Below, piece after piece: positions 1 through 9,183 of a stretch of DNA of 64,000 nucleotides (position 1 is the first letter of the stretch; each line of letters starts with the position of its first letter). Under the pieces are notes generated by a model, which was given only the letters and a program-made list of their open reading frames with translations, was not told where the DNA came from and did no database searches. The translations under genes and the position numbers were made by a program. This DNA comes from Geomicrobium sediminis (GTDB lineage: Bacteria; Bacillota; Bacilli; Bacillales; Marinococcaceae). The stretch spans positions 241,588 to 305,587 of the forward strand of contig NZ_JAFBEC010000004.1 of NCBI RefSeq assembly GCF_016908595.1. Direction: 5' to 3'.

Positions 1-762
1 CAACCGATCACTCCGACCCCGAATCGGCATCACTTTGTTGAAGGCGTGATTCAAGTCCGTGAGGAGACCATTCCAGTGATCGACGTAGGCAAAGTGTTAG
101 ACTTACCAGCTCAAAACAACGATCAAACGAAAATGATGATCGTAGAGATCAATGAGCTTACGATGGCGCTCTTAATTGAAGATGTGGATCAAATTGTACG
201 TGTGAACTGGTCAAACGTGCACAATGCCGATGAGATTGCTGCTGGCAGTGAAGCGCAAGCAACAGGAACATTCATGTTGGAAGACAAATCGATCTTTTTG
301 CTTGATTACGAGAAAATGATTATGGATATTGTGAGTGAATCGTCGCTAAGTCAACATGAGGCGTATCGTTATGTGAATGAGCGGGAACAGAAAGTGGTCG
401 TCGCGATTGAGGATTCAAAAACGATGTTAGTGGTCCTCCGTACACAGCTAACGGCAGCTGGTTATACGAATGTCCACTATTTCGATGACGGTCGTAAAGC
501 ATTTGAAGCGTTGCAGCAGTTAAACCACTGTGACTTGATCGTGACGGACTTAGAGATGCCGGGTCTAACTGGTCATCAATTAACAAAGTACATCCGAGAC
601 GATCAAACACATAAGGCCGTTCCGATCGTGTTATTCTCAGCCATTGAAAGCGAGAACGTCGTAGAGCGAAATGATGAAGTTGGTGTAAGCACTCAAGTGA
701 CAAAACCAAATTATGAGCAACTTATCCGCGTGATGGACAGCTATGTAACCTTAAATGTTTAA
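1..762 (+). CDS. cheV: Chemotaxis protein CheV (5' end outside window)
   Basis: Couples chemoreceptors to the CheA kinase and contributes to adaptation at the inner face of the membrane. The frame is open from base 1, so the start lies upstream; 253 codons are visible against about 300 in Bacillus CheV. The first part is a CheW-like coupling domain (VIQVREETIPVIDVGKVL, then EINELTMALLIEDVDQIVRV). The C-terminal part is a receiver domain with the phosphoacceptor Asp in LIVTDLEMPG and the conserved Lys in QVTKPNYE. A strong hairpin terminator follows directly. The CheW-receiver fusion makes the identification firm. Confidence 0.93.
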   Translation, partial: QPITPTPNRHHFVEGVIQVREETIPVIDVGKVLDLPAQNNDQTKMMIVEINELTMALLIEDVDQIVRVNWSNVHNADEIAAGSEAQATGTFMLEDKSIFLLDYEKMIMDIVSESSLSQHEAYRYVNEREQKVVVAIEDSKTMLVVLRTQLTAAGYTNVHYFDDGRKAFEALQQLNHCDLIVTDLEMPGLTGHQLTKYIRDDQTHKAVPIVLFSAIESENVVERNDEVGVSTQVTKPNYEQLIRVMDSYVTLNV

Positions 763-765
763 AAC

Positions 766-819
766 AAAAAGAAAGCGAGTAACGGAACGAAGTATCATTC
801 CGTTACTCGCTTTCTTTTT
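766..819 (+). terminator. Intrinsic terminator after cheV
   Basis: A 22-bp perfect stem (arms 766-787 and 798-819) closes a 10-nt loop. It begins four bases after the cheV stop and ends in a T-run; the mirrored A-run would let it work in both directions. Confidence 0.93.
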
Positions 820-1015
820 GTATCAGAGCGTCAATAAACGTCTTACTGTATTAAAACAGATAAACGATTAAAGATTTACAGTAGTATAGAACCGTAATTT
901 TTAGAAGTATTGGGTAAAGAAATATGCAATTCATACTGATAAATAGGCGAAAATCCATTGTGTGAACGTGAAAAGAGAAAAATCCAGAATTGTTATATAA
1001 AATTGATAAAAATAG
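820..1015. other. Intergenic stretch before the small-ORF promoter
   Basis: AT-rich and without a plausible reading frame. The only structure seen is a weak inverted repeat, TACTGTA (844-850) and TACAGTA (877-883), 26 bp apart. No function assigned. Confidence 0.4.
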
Positions 1016-1044
1016 TTGACTGTATTATAACAATGACGTACAAT
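1016..1044 (+). promoter_or_regulatory. Sigma-A promoter for the 38-aa ORF
   Basis: TTGACT (1016-1021), a 17-bp spacer and TACAAT (1039-1044): five of six matches in each box at ideal spacing. It sits about 35 bp upstream of the start codon at 1080. Confidence 0.7.
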
Positions 1045-1079
1045 GAGCATACACTATTCCAAAAAGGGAGAGGAAACTT

Positions 1080-1196
1080 ATGGAAATGACACAACGTTAT
1101 CAAGAAATGAAAGAAAATAACAAAAACGAAACGACGGAGACACCATCTGTTATTCAACAGATTAATGAGTACTATGAGCACGATTTCCAAGCGTAA
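1080..1196 (+). CDS. 38-residue hydrophilic small protein, unknown
   Basis: Starts MEMTQRYQEMKENNK and ends INEYYEHDFQA. It has an ATG start, a purine-rich AGGGAGAGG site 6-7 bases upstream and a near-consensus sigma-A promoter, which together suggest it is translated. There is no signal peptide or membrane segment; the N-terminal half is charged and could be helical. I do not recognise a family. It lies between cheV and the 62-aa ORF on the same strand. Confidence 0.5.
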   Translation: MEMTQRYQEMKENNKNETTETPSVIQQINEYYEHDFQA

Positions 1197-1274
1197 TACT
1201 CGTCATACGCCTAGTTGTGTGGTACAATGCTAGTCATGTATTGATTTTACCGCATAAAGGCTAGGTGAAATTTT

Positions 1275-1463
1275 ATGGAAGAAAAAGAGAAGTTGTTTCA
1301 AATTGGTGAATCAGTGAAGTACGAAGGTGAGATGATGAAGGTCATCGCGGAATACGAGCGGACAATCGTTGCTGAATTCAACCGCTTTCCGATTCCTGAT
1401 AAAGAGGAAGAGTTCCCATTTCGTCGAATCGTTATCAAAAAGGGAAACGTACAACGTACGTAA
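1275..1463 (+). CDS. 62-residue hypothetical protein
   Basis: A small charged protein with an AGGTG ribosome site 7 bases before the ATG and its own terminator just after the stop. A sequence resembling TCGTCA-N17-TACAAT ending near 1230 could be its promoter. The pattern GESVKYEGEMMKVIAEY...TIVAEF suggests a small beta-barrel fold of the KOW/DUF2187 type found in short Bacillus proteins. That is a guess from residue pattern, and I cannot name the family. Confidence 0.6.
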   Translation: MEEKEKLFQIGESVKYEGEMMKVIAEYERTIVAEFNRFPIPDKEEEFPFRRIVIKKGNVQRT

Positions 1464-1469
1464 CACATC

Positions 1470-1506
1470 AAAAAAGCATCGGTGCAATTGCTCCGATGCT
1501 TTTTTT
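1470..1506. terminator. Intrinsic terminator between convergent genes
   Basis: AAAAAAGCATCGG and CCGATGCTTTTTT form a 13-bp stem, and the loop side (GGTGCAATTGCTCC) is also nearly palindromic. A- and T-runs on both sides suit bidirectional use between the 62-aa ORF and the HAD phosphatase. Confidence 0.88.
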
Positions 1507-1509
1507 ACG

Positions 1510-2268
1510 TTAAATGGTATGTTTTTCTTTTAGTGAACGAATGGTCTCTACAATCGTTGCTTCTGTCCTTGCGTTCAATTGAATCTGTTCCTTCGCATAA
1601 GGGAACAGAGGCGCGAAGTCACCGATCATCACGGAGTGAACAGCTTTTTGGAACAACGGTAAATCGTTCAGATCATTGCCGAACATAATGTAATCTTCGG
1701 CACAAACGCTTTGAAATCCAGCTCGTTTGTTTACGTTCTCGCCAGTTAAATCAAAGCGAGCTTCATCGCGGTAACGATGTCTCGTAATGTTTAATGTCGG
1801 AATCTGATCAAGGAGTGGCGTTGGGTCGCCGCATTCTAGAACGAGTAGCTTTGAAATGAATTGCAACTCGTCAACAGAGACGTCTTTAGCGTTTTGTAAA
1901 ACATTAATCATTGGGAGAAATGGATGTTCTTCGTCCCCGACAATGCTATAGTCCCAATGTCCGTCAATTAAGTAGGTTGCATCGATGTCTTTAAGAATGG
2001 CTGTTACAGTACGAAACGTTTCGTGATCGATGTCTACATAACGCCTTAGTTTTTGATTCTCCCAAACGACAGCACCGTTGGCGCCAATTAATCGAACGTC
2101 ATGCAAACGTTCATCAATAACAGGAAGCATATCACGAATCCCTCTCGCGGATGCAAAGGTAACATCGTGACCGTATTCTTTGAGTGCAACGAGTTCATCA
2201 GCAATCAATGTCGACATTTTCTTCCCGTTAAAGACGATCGTTCCGTCCAAATCAAAAATAAATTGCAT
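1510..2268 (-). CDS. HAD-superfamily (Cof-type) sugar-phosphate phosphatase
   Basis: Predicted cytosolic phosphatase of the HAD IIB subfamily, 252 aa, usual for the family. Motif I is FDLDGT (residues 5-10, nucleophile Asp6 and acid/base Asp8), motif II is in FASARG, and motif IV is FGNDLNDLPLF near the C-terminus. The cap domain lies between. The substrate cannot be read from sequence; Bacillus relatives act on sugar phosphates or flavin and pyridoxal phosphates. The start is two bases after the stop of the flavin-reductase gene, so the two are co-transcribed. Confidence 0.88.
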   Translation of the reverse strand: MQFIFDLDGTIVFNGKKMSTLIADELVALKEYGHDVTFASARGIRDMLPVIDERLHDVRLIGANGAVVWENQKLRRYVDIDHETFRTVTAILKDIDATYLIDGHWDYSIVGDEEHPFLPMINVLQNAKDVSVDELQFISKLLVLECGDPTPLLDQIPTLNITRHRYRDEARFDLTGENVNKRAGFQSVCAEDYIMFGNDLNDLPLFQKAVHSVMIGDFAPLFPYAKEQIQLNARTEATIVETIRSLKEKHTI

Positions 2269-2270
2269 CG

Positions 2271-2897
2271 TTACTCTTCTTTCCTTGGAAGTGGAAAGGA
2301 CGGTGTCTTTAACGTGCTGTAATCACCGGCTAACCGTGCAAGAGGTGAGAGTTCCGCGATATTCGTCTTATAATTGCCTAAGTAAACGTCATCATTAACA
2401 CGTACTCGTTTAACTTTACCGAGTACGAGGTGGTCTGTACCGACTTGAATAATATCAGATTTCTCACACTCAAATGCAATAGGAGCCTCTTTAATCGTTG
2501 GAGGCTGCACGGTAAGTGAAGAAATTGGGGTTAACTGTGATTTGTTAAATTCATCAATATGTTCTGGATAATGAAGAGACGTCTCATGCATCGCATTCGC
2601 TAAGTGTTCAGGAACGACGTGGATAACGAATTGTTCCGTTTCTCGTATGTTGGTGAGTGTATCTTTAACCGTGCCACTTCGCTCTTGGACTCCGGGACCA
2701 ACAGAAAACAATAAGGTCGGAGGCTTTCTTGAAGCAACGGTAAAAAAGCTAAAAGGAGCAAGGTTAGAGACTCCGTCTTTTGAACGTGATGAAACCCATG
2801 CAATCGGTCTTGGTACGACCGATCCAATCATTAATTTATACATCTCTTGTGTTGAAAGCTCTGTAGGGTCAAATACATGGCTATCATCTTTAGGCAC
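2271..2897 (-). CDS. Flavin reductase-like FMN-binding protein
   Basis: 208 aa, member of the flavin reductase-like domain (DIM6/NTAB) family, which binds FMN in a split-barrel fold. The motif PRPIAWVSSRSKDGVSNLAP near residues 30-50 and SFFTVASRKPPTLLFSV are typical. Members are NAD(P)H:flavin reductases or flavoprotein oxygenase partners; no partner oxygenase is nearby. A GGAGTTG-type ribosome site precedes the ATG. It is first of a two-gene operon with the HAD phosphatase. Confidence 0.85.
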   Translation of the reverse strand: MPKDDSHVFDPTELSTQEMYKLMIGSVVPRPIAWVSSRSKDGVSNLAPFSFFTVASRKPPTLLFSVGPGVQERSGTVKDTLTNIRETEQFVIHVVPEHLANAMHETSLHYPEHIDEFNKSQLTPISSLTVQPPTIKEAPIAFECEKSDIIQVGTDHLVLGKVKRVRVNDDVYLGNYKTNIAELSPLARLAGDYSTLKTPSFPLPRKEE

Positions 2898-2953
2898 GAC
2901 TCAACAACTCCTTTATATGTAGAAGTAGTTTAAGTGTAGCACAAATTGTCCAT

Positions 2954-3820
2954 CTACATGTGGGAGTTACTCTTAAATTTTCCGCCGTGCACTTCTTGTG
3001 CATCCATCACTGTAATGAATGCTTCTTTATCAATGTCAAAGACGATCGACTTTAATTTCATCACCTCTAGTCGGGTGACAACGATGTAGAGCACTTCTTT
3101 ATCAGAGTGAGTAAACGCGCCGTAGCCAGGCATGACGGTCAGAGATCGTCCGAGTCGATGAACAATCTCGGAGCTAAGCTTTTTCTTTTTGTTGCTCACA
3201 ATCATGACGGCTTTCGTTTCATCGATTCCTTGAATGACCGCATCAATCGTTTTAGAGGCGACAAAGTACGTAATGATGGATAACATCGCTTGTTCGACAC
3301 CGAATACGAATGCTGCCCACGCAAAGATAAAGATGTTAATAAACATCACGAATTCCCCAACTGAAAAGGGGAGGTTTCTCGTAAGCAGAATGCCAAGAAT
3401 TTCAGTACCGTCTAGCGCACCGCCGTGACGAATCACAATGCCGACACCAGCTCCTAAGATAAAGCCACCAAACAACGTTGATACGAGCGGCTCATGGATA
3501 AAAGAATCCATATGAGCAAGTTGTTGCTCGCTAATCGCCATGACGACAATTGCGAATAGAGATGTGACAAAAAATTGCGGACCGATATGCTTTAATCCAA
3601 AAAAAAGAAAAGGTAAGTTAATAATTAAGACGAAAAAACCGAAGCCTAGCCCGGTGATTTTAGATAAAATGAGCGCAACCCCAATTACACCACCATCAAT
3701 TACCATATTCGGAATTAAAAAGAGTTGGATGGCAATGGCCACAAGGGAAGCGCCGCTTATGACCATCATTGCGCGGTATAGAACGTTTGACACGACGCGT
3801 TTTTTTCTACGATAGACCAT
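2954..3820 (-). CDS. YitT family membrane protein (DUF161/DUF2179)
   Basis: 288 aa. Five to six hydrophobic segments (residues about 15-175) carry the YitT motifs IDGGVIGVAL and RHGGALDGTEILGI, followed by a soluble DUF2179 domain (about 200-285) with GAFTHSDKEVLYIVVTRLE. Several Bacillus paralogues exist and their transport substrate is unknown. A strong GGGGGAGG site lies eight bases before the start. It follows the germination operon on the same strand with a 64-bp gap and no visible terminator between. Confidence 0.9.
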   Translation of the reverse strand: MVYRRKKRVVSNVLYRAMMVISGASLVAIAIQLFLIPNMVIDGGVIGVALILSKITGLGFGFFVLIINLPFLFFGLKHIGPQFFVTSLFAIVVMAISEQQLAHMDSFIHEPLVSTLFGGFILGAGVGIVIRHGGALDGTEILGILLTRNLPFSVGEFVMFINIFIFAWAAFVFGVEQAMLSIITYFVASKTIDAVIQGIDETKAVMIVSNKKKKLSSEIVHRLGRSLTVMPGYGAFTHSDKEVLYIVVTRLEVMKLKSIVFDIDKEAFITVMDAQEVHGGKFKSNSHM

Positions 3821-3884
3821 CAGAGCCCTCCCCCTTTTAGCTTCTATACTTATACATATCGCTAAAGAGGGACAAACATGCCAA

Positions 3885-5066
3885 TCAGATTTGCTTCGAG
3901 GATTTTGTCTCTTTCGAGTGGTGGAGTTTGTATACGGTTGCTTCGTCAGGGTAAGCAGGATATAACGGCGCTTGATGTTTCTTTCTCTTTATAATTCCGA
4001 CCGTAACCATCAGGATGGGTAACAGTGTACCCACAGTAATAGAATGAGGAACACTTACATATTGATAGAAGCTTCGTTCTTCAGCGATATTGTTGAAATA
4101 ATAATCGGCTAAATAAACGAGTAGTAACGCAATGGCTGGAATGAGTGTGCGCACACTTGTTAATTTTAAAAAATGCTTCAAAGCGATGATGATGCAGTGG
4201 AAATACAATACTAAGTTGAAATAGATGCAAATAAACCAGACGACGGTAATTGTCGCTTCGACACGTTGAAGAAAACCGGCAGCGTTAATTTCTTGAGCGA
4301 GTGTGAATGCTGGGTAATGATCAACCGCAACAAGTTCAGGGGACAGCACTGCAATACATAAGAAGGTTATGATAGTAAGCGTCAAACAACCGAGGGCATA
4401 GCCCGTCCAAAGGGCTCGTTCTCCAGCTTTTTTCTTTGCGAGGTATTTCGGAAAGACAGTTAATTGAATCACAACATTCGAGATAACGTTTCCGAGAAAG
4501 ATTGAAAATGCTTCCGTCATGTCAAACATAGAAGAGGTGAAATACGGCTGTAAAAAGCCGATATCAATTAACGGTGATGTCGTAAAGATGAGAAACAGTA
4601 GCGGGACAATGAAAAAGACGAAACAAAGCTCTGCAGTTCTAGCGATCGGCTCAATACCAGAAAAAATACCAAAAGCGATAATGCCAATGCCAATTGCTGC
4701 GATAACGATAAAAGGTGTTGAAGGTAACGTATAGTTTTGAATAAACGTAACTGAATACGATGTAATTGCCGGAAAATGAAAAACAGGCAATGATAGAAAG
4801 AGTAACGAGAAAACGGTTCCGATGGGTTTGCCAAAAATCTGGTCGTTCATTTCATAGATCGTGGAGATTGGATACCAGCGGGCGAGTACTGTATAGAGAA
4901 ATACCACACCTGCGCCAAGTAAACTAGCAACAACTGGTATAATCCAAGCATCTTGATGCAAAAACGATGTGAGTGATGTTGAAAGTCCAAGAAGAGCCGT
5001 ACTACACGTCGCATAGAAAACGAGAAATCCATATGAACGTGGAGAAACTTGTGCAATTGTTCTCAT
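3885..5066 (-). CDS. Germinant receptor B-subunit permease (GerAB/GerKB family), copy 2
   Basis: 393 aa integral membrane protein of the spore inner membrane with about ten helices, of the APC-type endospore germination permease family. B subunits bind the germinant and act with the A and C subunits. Family signs are the N-terminal two-helix pattern with DAWIIP, ADYYFNNIAEE near residue 320, and the VWFICIYFNLVLYFHC segment. Its ATG overlaps the stop of the previous B gene (ATGA). The cytoplasmic tail is longer than in copy 1. It is the last gene of the operon. Confidence 0.92.
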   Translation of the reverse strand: MRTIAQVSPRSYGFLVFYATCSTALLGLSTSLTSFLHQDAWIIPVVASLLGAGVVFLYTVLARWYPISTIYEMNDQIFGKPIGTVFSLLFLSLPVFHFPAITSYSVTFIQNYTLPSTPFIVIAAIGIGIIAFGIFSGIEPIARTAELCFVFFIVPLLFLIFTTSPLIDIGFLQPYFTSSMFDMTEAFSIFLGNVISNVVIQLTVFPKYLAKKKAGERALWTGYALGCLTLTIITFLCIAVLSPELVAVDHYPAFTLAQEINAAGFLQRVEATITVVWFICIYFNLVLYFHCIIIALKHFLKLTSVRTLIPAIALLLVYLADYYFNNIAEERSFYQYVSVPHSITVGTLLPILMVTVGIIKRKKHQAPLYPAYPDEATVYKLHHSKETKSSKQI

Positions 5067-6178
5067 TTAGCGACGCCTCCTTTGGACGCGTGTCTTTTTT
5101 TCTTGATGATCGTTGTGATCAGAAGTGCGGAAGGGATTGTAATCCCAATCATGAGGGAAAGTGTTGAAACGATGTAACGATAATAAAATAAATCCTCTGC
5201 AGTATTTGAGAAAGCGAGCACGGTTAACATGACCATCAACATGCCGATCGGTAGTGATAAAGGTTTGTATGTCTCTAAATTTGAAAGTCTGCCAACGCCG
5301 TAAATGATCGCTGTTAAATACACCGTAATTTTAAAGTAAATTGTTATAAACCAAATGACAGTAATTAACACTTCAACACGTTCGACAAATCCACCGAGCG
5401 CAATACGCTGAGCCAAAACGAATGCAGGGTAGTAGGAAGTACTCATATAATGTGGTCCTAAAACGCTCGTGCAAAGAAATGTCATGATAAATAAAATAAC
5501 ATTGCCGAAAATATAGCCTAATTTTATGACTTGTACCGCTTTTTTCTTGTCGCCTGCCATTTGTGGAAAGAACGTCAATAAAAAGACTGCGTTAATTGCT
5601 GTTATAGAAAAGTAAAACAAAAACGCACTAACATAATCTGTGATTGGTTGTTGCAACATCGGTAAGAGCAAGCTACCGTCTGCTTCAGGCATCTTAAGCG
5701 CAATTAACAACACATAAGGTAAGAAAAAAAAGGGTGTTGATAAGATCGCGAACATACTGTACGTTTCTGTCCCTAAAAAGACACCGTAAATGACGACGGT
5801 CATTGAAATGGCAAGGATCCATTCGTTTGGCGTCGACACGAGAATATGACTGCTGATAAAGCCCGCAGAGTAATTCATCACCGTAAATAACGTAAGGATG
5901 GCGAGCAACACGAGTAAAGCATTGCACACCTGCCCGCATGCTGTACCGAAGGCTGTGATTGTCATGTCAAATAGGTTTTTGTTCGGGTATAACAACCCGA
6001 GTTTGCAGATGAGCAATACAAACAAGTAGCCCGCACTCCCCGCGATAAGCGGAATCATCCACGCGTCTTGTTGTACCATCGTTCCGAGGATGAGTGGCAA
6101 ACTAAGCAGTGATGTACTACACGTGCTATACATCGTAAGGGCAAATAAACCCGGTGTTGAAACATGTTGATGCATCAT
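5063..6178 (-). CDS. Germinant receptor B-subunit permease (GerAB/GerKB family), copy 1
   Basis: 371 aa, about ten membrane helices, same family as the next gene and clearly its paralogue: QDAWMIPLIAGSAGY here against QDAWIIPVVASLLGA there, and VEVLITVIWFITIYFK against VEATITVVWFICIYFN. It starts after the small D-like gene, with AAGG five bases before the second ATG (6175), so either of two adjacent ATGs may be used. Two tandem B subunits in one operon could give two receptor types or a heteromeric one. Confidence 0.92.
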   Translation of the reverse strand: MMHQHVSTPGLFALTMYSTCSTSLLSLPLILGTMVQQDAWMIPLIAGSAGYLFVLLICKLGLLYPNKNLFDMTITAFGTACGQVCNALLVLLAILTLFTVMNYSAGFISSHILVSTPNEWILAISMTVVIYGVFLGTETYSMFAILSTPFFFLPYVLLIALKMPEADGSLLLPMLQQPITDYVSAFLFYFSITAINAVFLLTFFPQMAGDKKKAVQVIKLGYIFGNVILFIMTFLCTSVLGPHYMSTSYYPAFVLAQRIALGGFVERVEVLITVIWFITIYFKITVYLTAIIYGVGRLSNLETYKPLSLPIGMLMVMLTVLAFSNTAEDLFYYRYIVSTLSLMIGITIPSALLITTIIKKKRHASKGGVAK

Positions 6179-6182
6179 AGCC

Positions 6183-6404
6183 TTATAGTCCTCTCAGTTG
6201 TTTTACGAATTTGGTACTCGCAGTGGCGAAGCTCGGAATGTTAACGTCCAAGGCGATGAGTAAACCGAGAATGGTAGCGGCGGATAAAAAACTAAAGAAA
6301 AGGACAGTTAGTTTTTTGTTGTTGTTCTGTTTTAGTGTGTGCCGTTGTGTGATCCAAATCATGAAGCTTGTGAACACAACAGCTAAGACGTTTCCAATCA
6401 CCAT
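6183..6404 (-). CDS. Small two-helix membrane protein, candidate germinant-receptor D subunit
   Basis: 73 aa with two predicted membrane segments (about residues 3-18 and 33-50) joined by a basic loop (QRHTLKQNNNKK). Small two-helix proteins encoded in receptor operons, called D subunits, are known in Bacillus to adjust germination efficiency. Position (between C and B genes), size and topology fit; sequence similarity cannot be judged. The ribosome site GAGGA overlaps the end of gerC. Confidence 0.68.
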   Translation of the reverse strand: MVIGNVLAVVFTSFMIWITQRHTLKQNNNKKLTVLFFSFLSAATILGLLIALDVNIPSFATASTKFVKQLRGL

Positions 6405-6408
6405 CTAC

Positions 6409-7614
6409 TTAATCATCCTCGGAAAATGAATTGATAATGTTGCCTGTATCTGTGATGTTAATGTTTACTTCATACGTCACTTCAACGTTAGGAAACTCTT
6501 CAGCCCAGTTATCTTCAAGTTGCTCCCATACTGTTGGGTGCTTGCGGTGAATCATTTGACCGAATCCGACGATATCCGCTTGATGAGCCTTTGCTTCTTT
6601 TACAGTCTCTTGTAATGTAGCGACAAATTCTTGTTCTGCTTGTTCTTGAATGAGGTAAAAGTTCTCTTCTTTCGATAAATCAAGATCTTTACAATTCACT
6701 TCTGAAATATGTGCACCGATATCAACGGTCAAGTCAATGATTGGCTTATGATTTACGATTCGAACGTCGTATTTCGTTCGCTCTTTAAAGCTTTCAAGTG
6801 CAAACTCGTCTTCTTGACTGTTCGGACAAGTGAAACTACCAACACTGTCTCTTATATCACCAGTAATATAGTTAAGGCCTTTGCTTTGGTCTTGATTTAG
6901 CCAACCGACGAGAGCGTTGTTACGGAAGATCGCAAGACCTTCCATAAGTAATGTCGTTGATGGAGTATTCTTCTCTGCGTTTGAACGCTCTTGACCTTCT
7001 TCTAAATCTCCGACGACGGTTACACCCATTAAGCTCGGTTCGATTCCTGGTGCTGTCGCGTCTTGATACAAGTCATCAAGGGTGACAATGCGAGTCCCTC
7101 CGTACGAGCGGGCGCCATATTGTAGAGAATCGAACATATTTTGTGAGGGGACATTCTCAAGAGGTGTTACGATGCCCATAATTTCTTTTGCTCTTTGGTC
7201 GTCTTTTGCAACTAATACAAAAAAGTCAGAACGTACTTCATGATCCCGGTAAAAGAAATCAAGAATGTTCGTAATCCCTTCGCGAGCGACTTCCTCACTA
7301 ATGACGAGCACTTGCAAATGAGAAATGAACGCACGTCTCGGGCTTTTGTTCACATGTTTACGCAACGATTCGTGAATCGTTGGGGCAATTTCAGTTGTAT
7401 TAAACGACTGAGCGTAACCATTTCCAATTTCTTGGGAGGCAATTTCAGCAGGGTTAATCGATTGCATCGTCAATTCATAATTTTCGTCAGATTTGTCGAT
7501 GGCCATTCCCGTTATAATGGAAAGTTCGTTCAACTCCCATCGGTCCCAGCAACCTGAAAGGAGTAAAACGCTCAGTATAACGAGCAAGCCAGAAGAAAGT
7601 CGTTTCATAAGCAT
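6409..7614 (-). CDS. Ger(x)C family germinant receptor lipoprotein (C subunit)
   Basis: 401 aa from the chosen start. A lipoprotein signal ends in the lipobox LLSGC, followed by WDRWELNELSIITGMAIDK, the hallmark of GerAC-type C subunits; it would anchor to the outer face of the spore inner membrane. The longer frame (to 7668) overlaps gerA by 41 bp; ATG 7614 has AGGAG ten bases upstream and places the signal peptide at the N-terminus, so it is preferred. The stop of gerA is part of that ribosome site, so translation is coupled. Confidence 0.93.
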   Translation of the reverse strand: MLMKRLSSGLLVILSVLLLSGCWDRWELNELSIITGMAIDKSDENYELTMQSINPAEIASQEIGNGYAQSFNTTEIAPTIHESLRKHVNKSPRRAFISHLQVLVISEEVAREGITNILDFFYRDHEVRSDFFVLVAKDDQRAKEIMGIVTPLENVPSQNMFDSLQYGARSYGGTRIVTLDDLYQDATAPGIEPSLMGVTVVGDLEEGQERSNAEKNTPSTTLLMEGLAIFRNNALVGWLNQDQSKGLNYITGDIRDSVGSFTCPNSQEDEFALESFKERTKYDVRIVNHKPIIDLTVDIGAHISEVNCKDLDLSKEENFYLIQEQAEQEFVATLQETVKEAKAHQADIVGFGQMIHRKHPTVWEQLEDNWAEEFPNVEVTYEVNINITDTGNIINSFSEDD

Positions 7615-7627
7615 TCTCTTTTCACTC

Positions 7628-9151
7628 CTAACGATCAGGGCTCGGTTTTCGTGTGTGTTGCCGTTCAACGTCTTGGTGATCCGTCGTTTTAGGGCGCTCT
7701 TTCATCATCCATTTTGGCAACCGGATGAGTGCATCTTTTTGATCGGAATACACGAATGGCGATAGATCAGACATGTAGGGAATACCAAATGACTTTAAGC
7801 TTGATAAATGAAGCAACATCGCTGTAAAACCGACGGAGATCCCTAACAATCCAAAGGATGCCGCAAGCCCCATAAAACCAAATCGCAAAATCCGAAACGG
7901 ACTTGCCATGCTATAGCTCGGAAAGACGAAACTTGCGATTGCGGTAAGTGAGACAACGATTACGACCGCTGCAGAGAAGATTCCCGCTTGTACAGCAGCT
8001 TGTCCGATTACAATTGCCCCAACGATTGAAACGGCCTGTCCGACCGGTTGAGGCATTCGAATTCCGGCTTCTCGTAAAATCTCAAAGGTGATTTCCATAA
8101 GGACGGCTTCAATAAAGGTAGGAAACGGCGTTCCTTCACTTTGAGCGGCAAGGTTACCGAGCAATCTCGTTGGAATTAATTCTTGGTGAAACGTCGTAAT
8201 GGCAATATAAAGAGAAGGAGCAAGTAAGGCGATAAAGGCAGCGCCGAATCGTAACAGTCGAACGAGTGAAGCGATGTCTGCTCGTTGGGTATGGTCTTCA
8301 GCATTGTGAAAAAACTGTACAAAAAGTGCGGGTACGATCAAGACAAACGGTGACCCATCCACGAAGATTGCCGTTTTTCCTTCAAGTAAATGAGACGTAA
8401 CCGTATCTGGTCGTTCCGAAGAGTAGACGGTCGGAAACGGTGTATACGTAGCATCTTGAATTAATTCTTCAATGTTTCCATCCTCAAGAATGGAGTCGGT
8501 TTCGATCCGGTCCAACCGTTGACGTAGTTCCGTTAGTAAACTTTCATCGGCAATCCCTTCTATGTAGGCGATGTTAATTTTTGTTTTCGTTCGTGACCCG
8601 ATTGTTCTTGGTTCAAAACGTAATTTCTCATCAGCTAGCCGACGTCGAACGAGTGACGTGTTCACGCGAAGACTTTCAATAAAGCCTTCACGAGGTCCCC
8701 GAATAACCGTTTCAGTTAACGGTTCTGTAATCGTACGTTCTGACATTTTTAAAAGAGACACGCTGTATGCACTAGTCTCACCGTCAATGAAAATAACGAC
8801 GTGACCGGATAAAAGTTCTGGAAGGATGCCTGGAATCGAAGTATGAAGCTTTGTTGTCCCCACTTCGTTAAAGTAAGATTGATAACTTTCATCGTTCTTA
8901 CTTGAATAGAACTTTGCTCGACTTAAAATCTTTTCAACTGCTTGACTGTCAACGGTCCCATCGACATAAATGAGTGTCGCTTTTGTGTTGGTTGTCGGAA
9001 ATGTAAAGGAGCGATGAAGAATATCATCACTTTCACCCGTTCTTTTCATAATTTGATGAAAGTTGTTCATGGCGTGAGGAGATATGTGGTCGTGCACGTT
9101 TGTGGCAGGTTGTTTATTTTGCTTATAACGACGACGTAATCGTACACTCAT
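7628..9151 (-). CDS. GerA family spore germination protein (A subunit)
   Basis: 507 aa. The N-terminal cytoplasmic domain (to about 300) and the C-terminal membrane domain (about five helices) match the GerAA family; DFAxxxFL-type segments are replaced by EGKTAIFVDGSPFVLIVPALF near residue 265 and RPKWMMKERP-like residues occur close to the C-terminus. ATG 9151 is chosen over an upstream TTG (9172) because AAAGG lies nine bases before it. First gene of the A-C-D-B-B operon, downstream of a sigma-G-like promoter. Confidence 0.93.
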   Translation of the reverse strand: MSVRLRRRYKQNKQPATNVHDHISPHAMNNFHQIMKRTGESDDILHRSFTFPTTNTKATLIYVDGTVDSQAVEKILSRAKFYSSKNDESYQSYFNEVGTTKLHTSIPGILPELLSGHVVIFIDGETSAYSVSLLKMSERTITEPLTETVIRGPREGFIESLRVNTSLVRRRLADEKLRFEPRTIGSRTKTKINIAYIEGIADESLLTELRQRLDRIETDSILEDGNIEELIQDATYTPFPTVYSSERPDTVTSHLLEGKTAIFVDGSPFVLIVPALFVQFFHNAEDHTQRADIASLVRLLRFGAAFIALLAPSLYIAITTFHQELIPTRLLGNLAAQSEGTPFPTFIEAVLMEITFEILREAGIRMPQPVGQAVSIVGAIVIGQAAVQAGIFSAAVVIVVSLTAIASFVFPSYSMASPFRILRFGFMGLAASFGLLGISVGFTAMLLHLSSLKSFGIPYMSDLSPFVYSDQKDALIRLPKWMMKERPKTTDHQDVERQHTRKPSPDR

Positions 9152-9183
9152 ATAGACACGCCTTTCTTTCAAAGTTTTGATCG

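Noticed and set aside
844..883. TACTGTA...TACAGTA inverted repeat as an operator
   Set aside because: Arms of seven bases 26 bp apart in AT-rich DNA are expected by chance, and no promoter overlaps them.
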